A stretch of DNA of 64,000 nt from Trochalopteron elliotii (taxonomy: Eukaryota; Chordata; Aves; Passeriformes; Leiothrichidae), in contig JANPWX010000338.1 of the NCBI GenBank assembly GCA_024734555.1, positions 1,477,734 through 1,541,733 of the forward strand, read 5' to 3'. Each line of letters opens with the position of its first letter. Within the stretch, counting starts at the first letter, position 1. The notes below the pieces were generated by a model. That model saw only the letters and a list, made by a program, of their open reading frames with translations, searched no databases and had not been told where the DNA came from. Both the position numbers and the translations under genes were made by a program. Shown piece by piece: positions 12,901 through 24,463 of this stretch.

Positions 12901-15900
12901 CATTTGATATTTCTGACAAAGTACTTCCTGGATGTATTACAAACATCTTGTGCTGGCTTACAAAAAGCCAAGCACCATCTCAAAGATTCAAGTTTATGAA
13001 AACCAACAGATAATAACATTTATACTTAATTTTGAAGATTTAAGACAAGACTAATGTTTCCACTTACATTAAAACCACTATTACGGGAACAAAAATGCAG
13101 ATTTTAAAGCCTGGAGAAGACTGGACATCAGAAAGCCAAGCTCTTGGCAGGACAGTTAAAAAGGGTGGAAGTTATTAAAAATAAATTGCTGTAAGCCTTA
13201 GTCCTAAATGTATTATGAAGCAAATGTATAGTTTAACCCATATTTCAGCAAAGCAAATCTCCCTGAACAATGGAAGCTGAGAGCAGCATGCCAAACCTAT
13301 AGCATTAAGATAACCAACCCTAGGACAGGCTCTTCAGCCCAGCTTGTTCCTCATGGAGTTGCATTAACTTCAGGAAAGCTTTTAAAGGAGTGAGATGTCT
13401 TTAAAGCCAGTATGAGTGGCACAATCTGTCCCTGCAAAGCGCCAAGCCCCATGGTGTGAAAAGGATGTGTGATGTACTAACAGTATTAAATTGTTATGAT
13501 ATTAACATTTAACTATGTTTAAGCAGTAGATGTCAAAGCAAATGCATCAGTGCTGGGGAACCTGGAGCAAGGCATGATTTGTGGTAACCCTCTAGAGCTG
13601 CAGTGAGAGCTCTAAACTGCAGGAACCAGGACCAACCTCAGTGAGCTTCACAACAGGCACTGAGGGTAAGGACAGGGAAAGCTGACACATACCTGCAGAG
13701 ACACAGGAGGAAATAAAGGATTTCACTAAATGGAGTGACTCATGTTGAACAGACTAAATACAGAGGGACAAATTGCACATAGACCCATTCTGAAACAAAT
13801 CAACCAAACTGAACACTATTCTCCTTAATATAGAATACGTGCCACCTGAATAAAACAAAGTATAAATACCTATTAACAAAAAGAGAAGTTCAGTCAAAAA
13901 GAAGATCATGCCAAGTACCAGAAACAAATCAGTGCAATTGACAGCATAAGGCAGTATTAGTACTCTAACTGCAGTACTTAAATTAATTATAATTGCAGGA
14001 GCCAGGAACAGCACAGCACCTGTGGCACAGGTCAGGCAGGGTGTCTCACTAGGGGCTATGCCAAAACACAGCCAAGCCTTGTCCTGCACAAGGCACCAAT
14101 GCCACCCACGTGGGCACCTCCCAAACATGGACCTCAGGTTCAGGTTACTTCTGCTCCTAGTTCATTCATGCTGCCAAGAAGTATTAGACAGTCTTCATGT
14201 TTAACAGGAATAAAATTCACAACTATTAATGAGGCTACCAGGACTTAACAGTGCCAGAGCAATATAGGTTTCCTACTGTTCCTCCAAAGTCATTAAGTAA
14301 TGAGAATTTCTGATCACTTTAAGGCTCCCTTATATCTGATAGAATATTATATAGTCTGAGAGTACCTTGAAATCTACAATACTGCATCCAGAGTAACTGA
14401 AGGGCAAACTCACATGGATTAAAAAAGCGAAAGTAACTGCAGTTCTAAAATTAACAAATGATTCCTTGAAGATATCTTGTATCTCCAAAGCAGCATTGGG
14501 AAATTGTGTTTTTGTTTGTAGCAAAACTAATGATAAACAAACACATGAACACTGATAATATTGCATTGTATCTTTTTTTGAGCCACAACTTAGCAACATG
14601 CTGCTCTGTATTTATCCCTCTGGAGTCTGGCTCTGTCCCTACAAATTTTGGTTTAGTTCAGGTGGTGAAGGTTGATGCTTGCTTGTGACAATATTTCAAA
14701 GCCTGACATTGATTCCACAGGAACGGTGAAGAGGTTTAAAAAAAAGTTGAAATAAGAATCACATGTGGCAACTCAATTATGGAGATATCATGCATCAGGC
14801 TTCTCTATTTTCACACAGATATTTGATGCAGATAAAAAAAAAAGGAAGGAGTGCTCTGTTGAGGCTCCAGTGATGCTTTAACTTAGCATGAAGTTGAAAG
14901 ATAGTAATGAAATAATTAAACCTATGTGAACACATCTCCTTAGTAACTTAAGTACATGTATATAAGTGAGTTAACTTGAAGCTGCTGAGACTTCTCTGAG
15001 TTGCAGCACTCAGTCCTCTGTCATGGTCTCACTCTAGCAAACTGTGTCTTCAGCATAGGTGAAAGGAGAAGAGGGGAAAATGAGAAAGAAAAAAGTGAAG
15101 ACAAGTAGGCCAGTTTTAAGACAGCAATATGTTTAGGTGCCTGATTTGACAGTTCACAACTCGTTTTGTATTCTGATAATTCTCCTTTCTTCGTCTTCTT
15201 CAAGCTTCTTTAAGACCACATGAATTCATTTTCTCCCCCTACTTCCTCAATTTCTTTGCCTGCACATCCATCAACATCTCTAACTCCACCACTTAGGTTT
15301 CTCTCCTATTCCCCCCCCTTTGTGAATTTTTCCAAGTCAGTGGCCTTTTTTTATTTTTCTTTTAAAACTTAGATCTTCGTTTCATGTTTGATCTCTCCAC
15401 TCCCCTGAAAAAACCCCAGCAGAATATGTTCAGTAAGTTGCTGTACTAAACTAAATATTTCCTTCATACAAGAAACAGCTTTGAGGGCACCAGCAGTGCA
15501 GTTAGAGACAGGACAGCAGTATTACAGCACAGCTAATTAAGTACCTTTTCCTTCAAATTCCGTATGGCCTCTGCTTTTGCCATGATTAAGTAAGACTCAT
15601 CACGGCAATTATCTTCTGGACTATGAACAATATTGAAGAGTAGCACATAATATTTATATAAAAGCACGTTACAAATTGATCCTGAAGGCGGGTGCAGTAA
15701 TTTTGCTGTCTACACAAACTATCTTTAAGTGCAGTTAAGAAATCATTTCACAGGCTCAAACTATATAATAAGATGAAGGTAATAAGCATGACTGAGACAC
15801 AGAGGGAACAAATTATCTTCTGGCAATATATCCTACAATTGTGACTGGATAAAACTGTTAATCTGCAGCTGGGCAGAAAATGTATAATCTGAAGGGATTT

Positions 15901-16600
15901 CTTCATTTAAAATAAAACAATCTGCTGTCCTTTGATAAAACAGTAAGAACTTTCATTATTACACGAATTACAGTAAACAGCACAATAGGACACAAGTCCA
16001 AGAGAAAAAAAGTTTAAAAAGTTACTGAGTATCTCCAGCATTAAAAAGTTCCTTCAGTTGACTAGAGAATACAAGCTAATAAACATCTGGTATCATGAAG
16101 ATTCCTCCTCTGCTCACACATACCTTTCTGCTGATTCTGAGAATCTAGAGCTTTTTTCCTATTGCTCCCTCCTGTCTTACATGTACTAACCATCTGAGCT
16201 GTCACATTGAATTAATGCAAAACCAAAAAAATATTTCACATGTAACAGCTACTCAAACTTCACTTAGAAACCATGGGTGCTATTCCACATGGAGTTAAAT
16301 GATACTCATCTTTCACAGACAAAGCATCTGAGATTTAACTACACAGAGTAATTTCAACACAATTATTACTAATTGCTTCTTGTGATTCAATTTTCCAAAC
16401 ATGTTCTGACAAGAAACACAAAGTAGTGTAGGTGAGGTCTTAAAAGTGAAAGCCAAAAGATAATATTATAACTTAAGAACCAATTCAATACACTAAATTG
16501 GAAAAACCTTTCTGTACTTAAGCAGACAAGCAACATAAAAAACTTTTGATCATGCTGAAGAAGGTCTCTACACACAAGAGGAAAATAGAGTATATTATTC
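9986..16600. other. AT-rich non-coding DNA
   Basis: No gene is supported. An extreme A/T block with overlapping palindromes of the aatattta type lies at about 10,748-10,806. A purine-only-like tract on the plus strand (about 15,059-15,108) is followed within about 80-300 bases by a pyrimidine-rich segment (about 15,180-15,420). Minus-strand frames at 12,388-12,768 (126 codons) and 13,754-14,128 (124 codons) are discussed under rejected items. Confidence 0.5.
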
Positions 16601-16733
16601 CAGCTTAGAAACTACAGACACAGCTATTAAAATTGTAAATTTCTCCATTTACAGTCCCAGAGGGAAGCCCTCCACAGAAACACCCCTCCAAGAGCAGAGG
16701 GGAGGTTTTGGTTTTCCCCCAGACTACATCAAC

Positions 16734-16842
16734 CTGCCGCTCACAGATGCGGACGCTGCGCTTCACAGGCGGAAGTACAAACATCAAACTGGGCTGCTGC
16801 AGACTTCCAGCACTGACTTCAGTGGAAGACAGCCACATCTTG
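16734..16842 (-). CDS. Candidate internal exon, unidentified gene
   Basis: On the minus strand a pyrimidine-rich tract ending in ttttccccacag (AG at 16,844-16,843) is followed by 109 bases that stay open in one frame and end in CAG|GTTGAT (last exon base 16,734). An alternative donor with GTGAGC sits a few bases earlier. The translation, after one completing base, begins K-M-W-L-S-S-T-E-V and includes V-L-P-P-V-K-R-S-V-R-I-C-E-R-Q. The patch carries several CpG dinucleotides in an otherwise CpG-poor neighbourhood, which is typical of exons or other conserved DNA. The orientation agrees with a minus-strand gene starting at the CpG island near 49 kb, but its reading phase does not follow directly from that first exon, so intermediate exons or an untranslated role would be needed. 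The plus strand is also open here and has its own acceptor-like tract ending at 16,722, so strand is uncertain. I do not recognise the protein. Confidence 0.22.
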
Positions 16843-17216
16843 CTGTGGGGAAAACAGGCCAAGCAATTAAATATGCATCAGCATTAAAGCCAAATATACA
16901 GAAATAGCTTACAGACATAATTCTGGCTTACCAGCTCAGCATGCATAACCTGCATACATATTTCATTTTTAACTACGAAGACAAAACTTTTGTACAATAT
17001 ACTTTCTGTGACACTATCTCTACCATTCTATGCGTCACTGAGACTTGGAGCAATAAAAAACAATATGACAGCATTAGTAGAAACTAGGCTTTCTTTTTTT
17101 TCTAGAAACTTATTCAAGATATAATTGACTTCAGAGATAATACCTGTCCAATTAACATAAATAACAAGTATCCCATAAAATTCCTTCTGTGGTGCTTAAG
17201 CCTCCAGTGTACAGCT

Positions 17217-17390
17217 CTGACCTTTCAACTCTTTCTCTTTTTCCTTTACCTTTTTTCTTTCACAGTTAATTCCCAATAATATAATCCATAATAACATGAA
17301 TTCATAATAAAAGGCAGGCCTGTGAGCCATTCTGCCTCAGAGCAACATCCACAGCACGCAAAAAAAAAAAAAGAAAAAAAAAAAGAAAAA
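17217..17390. repeat. Pyrimidine tract followed by interrupted poly-A tract
   Basis: A T/C-rich run at about 17,217-17,264 ends in cacag, and an A tract interrupted by two single g bases lies at 17,360-17,390. The two are complementary in kind (T/C versus A/G), so they could pair loosely. The acceptor-like end at 17,265 is not followed by a recognisable exon. Confidence 0.6.
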
Positions 17391-19440
17391 TTAGCAGAAA
17401 CATTCAGCTACGCCACACATTTAGTGCTTACTTCCAACAGCAAAATGAGGCTATCTGTATCCCACATTTCATATGACTTAATATATAATGAATCTCTGGC
17501 ACATCCATAGGTACAAAAAGGAAATTCTTTCTTCCCTGCACTATGGCAGCGCAGAATAACCTGCCAAACCCTTCAAAGTGTCAGCAACCTCTTATAGAAA
17601 GATAAAGACAATGGATATCTCTACCAAGCTGCTAACATCTGCTCAAAACCTGCAGCTTCTCTTTTCTTCTTCCAGCACTTACCCAAGCTAGCATGCACTT
17701 GCATAAGTCTTTAAAGCACTGAATATTTAAGCATGTCACAATTCTATGATGTCTCATTTATATAATTAGTTCTAACATATGGCCCACAATCAGTGTGGGA
17801 AATCTAAAATATTCTTTGGGAAGCTGTCAAACCTAAAGGGATATATTTTTCACTAAGTGAAAAGAATTAAATATGCAAATTCTGCTTACAATAGGGATAG
17901 GGAGGAAATCTAGCCCAAAAGGCATGCTTGCTCATTGCATCAAAGACGGGTTATTGTGCTCTGTACCTGTCAGTGCCAGTTTGGATCAGAACATACAGTG
18001 ACAGGCAGAGAAGCTCTGCAGCCACCAGGATTTTAGCAGTGCTGTGGAAAACTGTACAGTAGATAAAACCAAAATCCACTGTGAAAATGCCAGCTATAAT
18101 TAACACACTGGGCTGAATATGGATTCAAGGCAGATTGTATTAATCCATATCCTTTTCAGGGCTACAGCTGTCCCCTGGATGGGGACACCTCTGTAACATC
18201 TGTAACAAGTAACACACCATGTGCTAGCAGGGACCACTTTCATGCAGGCTCACCCCAATTCCCCCTTCATAGACAAAAGCCCAACAACTCCAAAAACCTC
18301 TGGACTAAGATTTAATTCTCCTTCTCTTGTTTCTGACTAGGAAAGCTGCATCTGTTTCAATTGTGGCACCACCATGAGCAGTTTCAGTAGGCATCCCCCT
18401 CTCAGGACTGGGAATGACCAACTTGGAGAGAACCATAGCCAGCATCCACATCCTGGAAATAGATTATCCCACTTCCCTGAGATCCCTTCAGGATCAACAG
18501 TTGCACCTCTTACTTAACAATAAACTGTTAATTAATCAGTTATACAGATTTAGGTGAAACACTCCTGGAAATGCACAGAAGAGCTCCCAGTGTCAACAAA
18601 CAGAGCATCAGGAGAGCTCCCACAGGATCCAACTTCCCTGCAAATTTAACTGGCTTTCCCACAAATCAAAGGAAGTGGAATAAACTGCAGCAAAAATAGA
18701 CAGCTATATGTACAACTAATAACTTTGGTCTTCAGTACAGCATTATTTAGCAGGGAAAAAGAAAAATCCAACACCATCAATGATCCCACAGTAAGAAAAT
18801 AACACGCTCCAAAATAATTTCATCATTCACTTTCAGATTAAGCCCTGAAATATGGAACAAGCCATACATTTCTCAAAACAGTTGGTAGGAAAGTTAAATC
18901 TTTTCAGTAAAATGCTTTCCTAAAGGCAACTTGAGCAATGTAAAAGCTCACTAATTTGTCTGAATAAAATCCTGCACCCTGTGGTTAAGAACCTGCCAAG
19001 CAAACCAAATACACTAAACAAGCAGAGCTGGCATTTGACATGTCTCTTAAGAGTGAGCTGTGACAAGTTACTAATGATCTCAGTTAGAAGGCAACTAATA
19101 GTGTGCTGTAGAAGGCATAAAGACATGCAGAAACCTGGTAATAAGGACCAAATGCTGACTTGAGATAAACAGCTGAAACCATTTTCAGTGAATGATACTG
19201 CTCAGTTCATCTCTAAACCTCTCCCTCCAAATGTTCTGCACCTTTTCTTGTTAGGTGGATTCATCCCTAACAACACTGTAGGCCTAAAATGTGCTCTACA
19301 TGTGTGAACAGCAGTATGTTGACATAAAATTTGTTTTAAACCTTAGAGTGAGCCCCAAACGTGCCACATTTGCCTACAGTAAGAGCTTCACAAAGCTGGA
19401 AAACTGGCAGTTGTGAAAAGAAACTAGAAGTGTTAACAGG
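17391..19440. other. AT-rich non-coding DNA
   Basis: Nothing beyond short chance frames is seen. No repeat family was recognised. Confidence 0.55.
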
Positions 19441-19445
19441 CACAG

Positions 19446-19681
19446 AAAAAAAAAAAAAAACTTAAGCCATTGCACTCCATGTAATGCCCCAAAAAAAAAA
19501 AAAAGAAAAAAAAAAAGCCCATGAGAAGGGAGATTACCAAGAGAGGAACCACTTGGACTAGAGACAAGTTTGTAAAGCCATCATTAGTGAGTGGAGGCAT
19601 TTCCAGTGTCTGGGAAAAAAAAAAAAAAACCCAACCCAAACAAACAGAAATAAGCCATCTAGAGATGAGAAAAAAAAAAAA
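19446..19681. repeat. Cluster of four poly-A tracts in 240 bp
   Basis: Plus-strand A runs lie at 19,446-19,460 (15 A), 19,491-19,516 (26 bases with a single g), 19,615-19,629 (15 A) and 19,670-19,681 (12 bases). The third is followed by cccaacccaaacaaac, an A/C-rich pattern common in bird DNA. The intervening sequence shows no gene. The tracts produce the lysine-rich and phenylalanine-rich frames found on the two strands here. Confidence 0.85.
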
Positions 19682-19689
19682 GACCCATG

Positions 19690-22600
19690 CAATGCAAAGA
19701 GTTCTTCTCAGCAAGAAAGCATATGGGGCCTTCCGTGTTATTGTAACTATATTCAAGTTACTATTTTTATTTCAGTTTTACTTGCAACTCATTAAAATTT
19801 CTGCCTGAACCATCTCTCCCAATTTTCATAGGTGGAAGGAGAAATGTACTTAAACTGATGTCTTGTTCAGATAACTCAATTTTTCTAAAATTACTACCAC
19901 TTTTATTTATTTAAGTGTTATACAACAACCAAAGTTGGAAGCTGGTTTGCTGTGACAGGAAATGAAACAGATCCAAAGTGTTCATATTTGCACTCAATAA
20001 CTGAATGAGAGCAATGCACAATAAGGTGATGCAACCTGACACAGTATTTTCAACCTTGCATTTTCCTGGCGTGTGCCTGTCAAAAAGGCTTCTTCTTCTT
20101 TCCTTCCCAGTCCCTTCTCTCCCTCAGTTTCAGTTCTTGAATTTTATGCCTTAGGTTGCTTGGTATTAATTAGCATTATTAAAAGGAAGAGTACATAAGG
20201 AGCCAAACATACAAGGTATCATCTTTTTTGATACCTACTTCAGTTCTTTCAGGCATTTTACCCAGTATCCACGCAGCACAGATTGCCTCTGCTGGAAGAG
20301 GAGAGTTAATGGACAATCAGGAAGGCGTGGTGAACAAGGTCACAGAATTAAATATTATTTAAGAGCACAATATGCAGTGACACAAATGACATTTTTGCAA
20401 GGAAACAGCAATATTAGCCTCAGAGCAAATGAATGATGTTCATCCTTCCTACTGTTAAACTGTTCTTTAATAGAGACAAAGCACAAAAAAGGATGCAAAT
20501 ACTTTTAAACACAAAGGAGATTACAACCTAAAACCTTAAGCCAAACCTTTACTTGTATTTACAAGGCTGCTTTACATCACTGCCATAAAAGAAAGGGATC
20601 CTTAAGACCTTTACACTGTCAAGGCATCAAGAGTAGAAAAAAATTATATTTTTTATTACCTTTAATATAAATGAGATAATCAGACCTAGCAAGATTCAAA
20701 TCTAGGGAAAATAACATACATTTTTTACACAGTACTATATCACATATTATTATATTACAGAACATGTTATAGATATTTTATTTAGAAGTAGGGAATGCAG
20801 GTAATTACTCTTTGTTCCTCCCCTAACACATAAAGAAGAAATTTTTTTCTGATTTGTCTTAAAACCTGAAGGCCAGTACTATCAATAACCAGGGATTCTG
20901 ATGCCTTAAGCTACTTAAGAGAAACACATAAAATTAAGTTCCTGTGTTTTCAAACACAGTACTAAAAGCTAAAGGAGCTTGTTCAGTTGGGTTTGCTTGC
21001 TCCTTCCTATCTTAGCAGTTTTTCAATTCCTTGTATTGCTCATTATTTTCCACCTAAAGACTATTCACATATTTGACAGGCAAGTTTCAAGTTGTTTTGG
21101 CATGGCCCAGCCAACATGCATAATATTTAATCAGCTGTGTTATGGCTTATTTCAAAATGCAGAGGTAATTCCTCCAATCACCTAAATCATTGCATAAATT
21201 CTTCCCTTTTAGAGAAGCACAAACCATCCCCAAAAAGATCTTAAAATTTCACTTAAAGAAACTGCTGTAGATATAACAAAAATATGTTTCCATTAATAGT
21301 TACAAAGAAATATTACAGATAACTGTAGTGAGATAATGATAATTCAAACACACCAGTCAGTGTAATAGAAGTGTAGTTTTGATATTAGCAACTGCAACAA
21401 AAGAAAAAACAAGCATTTTTTAATTACAAACATTAATGTTGACATTCTCAGGAAACTTGGGGTGTCCTTTGTAACTGAAAATGATTTTAGACCCTCTTTT
21501 CCAGAAGTCTACTTCACTCCTACAGCATTACAAAGGCCTACAAAACTTGATCTTACATTGATGACTTCAGGTATCAATACAAGAAACGAAAATCATCTGA
21601 AAAAGTGCCTGAAAATAACCAAATGGCTTTGTGGCCAAAATCAAATTACTTTTTGTAAGGTCTTCCATTTTCAGTAAGGTATGCTGTTAATAACAAGAAA
21701 GAAAGAAAATTCCATGTACATTTTATGTAACACAAAGTTTCCAATGAGTGGAAGCACATCTTCAAATGTAACGTCAGTAAAATAATATGCAACTTAAATA
21801 TTCAAAAACTCCCAAAAAAAAAAACAAAACAAAGAAAAATGCAAAAACCAAACCTGCCACAACTATCACTTTGCCTTCAGATGGACACTTTCCTCCCCTT
21901 CTTCATGCTTCCATTGTACCCTAGTCAGAGAAGTTGTATTAAGGAGGCTTTTTAGTCTTGGAGCACTCTATGACAAAAAAATCACTTTAATATGGTCAGA
22001 ACCTGTAGACCACTTAAACAGGCTAAGTCATTGATTAGTTCTGTTAAAACCAATGAGCAATGCATGAGCTTAAAATTAGTTTCCTGTGTAAATGCTCTGG
22101 AACAGGGTTGCAATTTCATTTCTTTCCAGTTTATCAGGCAGTTCCTGCTTCTGGCATAAGATACCCAATACCTTCACCCAACAATGTAAGTAGTAATATC
22201 TTTTACTATAACTTCCTCAAAAAAGAGAGAAAAAGTGCTCTCCCCCATATCCTCAGTAATTTTATCTTTGAGAAAAATTTAAATTGTTGAAGGGGAAATT
22301 CTCAGCAATTTGCCTGACTTTTTTACAAAAGATTATACACCAATAAAATGTATTGAATTTAAATGGTTTATTAAAATCTAAAATTAATTTCTGTCTATTC
22401 ACAGAAAGAAATATTTTCAAAGAATATTAAATACCTGGAGCTTTTTTAAACAGTTTTGTAGAAAAAAATAAAACCTCATTAAAATTCAAAGACAAAACAG
22501 GATCTTACAGATCTGTCACAGCACTTTCAGTAAATGCACAGTAAGCAAAAGCGATTATAATCCTCACACACAGTCTGAAGATGAGGCAGGAATTACAGCA

Positions 22601-24295
22601 CTTATCAGGAATACGTGTCAAGTACCCCTTCATGTCCTGCTGTATTTGCAATACCTCTCAAGCCCAACTCTGGCTATTCTTCCAGTTTGGCAGCTGGAAG
22701 GGCAGGTCAGAGTAACATATGCTGGAGAGCTACTAAAGCATCCAGTGCTTGAGCCTGTAAAGAACCAGCCCAGCACATCATCTTTCCCAGAGTTACTGGC
22801 CCATCTAATCAAACACAGCTGAATTTCACAAGTCTCACTGAATGCAGCGGTACAAAACACTATCCTTTGGAAATATAATGATCGAAGATTATTTATCATT
22901 GTGCTTTGCAAAAGGAAGGTTTTTGGGAAGCAGCAGGAGGCTTTCTATATAAAAAAAATCTTTCTTGATTAGCTCTTTGATATTAACAAAGGACTCTATT
23001 TCACCCTCAGTGTGAGCACACAGCTTCCCGTTAAGCCAAAAGGAGTTCCACACGCACACAGGAGAATTTATATAATCACCTCTTGCAATAGAATCCTTCA
23101 GTTTTCACAGCGCTCCACCTATGGTCACATTGTGAAGGGAAAAACACCTGGCATTTTGAAGTTAAGGCAGGCACTGTATCTGAAGGATGAAAAAATCATG
23201 AAGCTGCTAAAACTGATCAGCCCCAGGGCCTACGTCCAGTCAAACCCTCTCTGCACTAAAGGCATATTCCCTATTTACTCATAAGCACATGCAAAGGAAA
23301 TAGAAGCTTGTAACTGGAGTCAGACTTTGATTTCATACGTGAGCTGCAAACCCAGTCCTTGCACTGAATAAGCAGAGGAATTCAGTATCAGCTAATTTCT
23401 ACTAATTTTCAAGATGAAAACGGTACACGTGTTTAAGTAGGGCTGGCTGTGCAATAGTTTCACCTTGTATAAATGTGAGATCCTCTAACACTAAAAAAGC
23501 TACAACCATGCTACAGGGATAAAAATCTATGAAAGAATCATGGAGAACATTATGTTCAGGGAGGCCATACACTCCACTTCCATTCTGCACAAATTTCCAA
23601 GGCGGTTTTAGTATAATAATGTGCTTGTGACTCCATTGCTTTTCCCTCACTAAAAAAAAAAAAAAAAATCACATCCTTCTGTACTAGGATTGCATTTTCC
23701 AAATAAAGTGAGTTGTGGCTGAAATGCTGATTACCCAGAAGAAATCCTAACAAAAGCAAATGTCATAAACTATAACTATACACTACACAATATATGTAGT
23801 TTCTCTGCAAATGCAGCCCTGGCCATGAGAACAGGAATGTCTTTGGAGTCCCATTACATATAGGAAGAATACGATATTTATGAATGGGCAGTAGCTGCTT
23901 GTGCTCATTGTCCTAGGAGAAGCATATATATTCATAGCAGCTAGTGGACTTGAATAAGTTCCACATATTTACTTTGTTTCAGAAGAATACATAAGCTATA
24001 CCACAATGCAGGATTTAAGGCTCATCCAAATCACTGTCAGTTTTCATGTGAAGGGAAAAAATAATCCACAGTAAGTTAATACATAAAAGTACACACTTCA
24101 TCCTGGAACACACTTTTGACAAATGTGTAGTGAATCCTTGATTGAACATACTATTTGATATGACTCAAAATCTGTTTTTCTTGAGGGCACTTCCATGAAT
24201 ACACTCTCAATTACATAAATAATGTATCACTAGATATTTGAGAGGCTTTCGTTATTCAGAAATAAGTCTTCTTCTGTGAATAAGCGCTTCAAAAA
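19690..24295. other. AT-rich non-coding DNA
   Basis: No gene or repeat family is recognised. A T/C-rich tract with several 'cag' ends lies at about 20,088-20,135, and a run of 17 A at 23,652-23,668. Frames of about 90 codons at 22,630-22,911 (minus) and 23,012-23,284 (plus) have no recognisable features. Confidence 0.55.
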
Positions 24296-24300
24296 AATAA

Positions 24301-24463
24301 TCTTTTTTTTTCCCATTTCTTCCCTTTTGAATTACTAGAAGCTTGAGACTTCAGTATTCACAGAAGAGTTACATACTTTCTCAGCACTGCAGTTGCATAA
24401 AAACTAAGAAGTCTAAAAAAGAAAGAAAGAAAGAAAGAAATGAAAGGAAAGGAAAGGAAAAAA
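24301..24463. repeat. Pyrimidine tract and (GAAA)n/(GGAAA)n microsatellite
   Basis: A T/C run at about 24,301-24,328 is followed 85 bases later by a purine run of gaaa units turning into ggaaa units (24,415-24,463). The units are regular enough to call a simple tandem repeat. Because one tract is T/C and the other A/G on the same strand, they are partly self-complementary. Confidence 0.85.

Noticed and set aside
13754..14128. 124-codon minus-strand frame with hydrophobic, membrane-like segments
   Set aside because: The strand opposite A-rich DNA is T-rich and gives F, L and I by chance. The start context is weak and no family or splice sites are recognisable.
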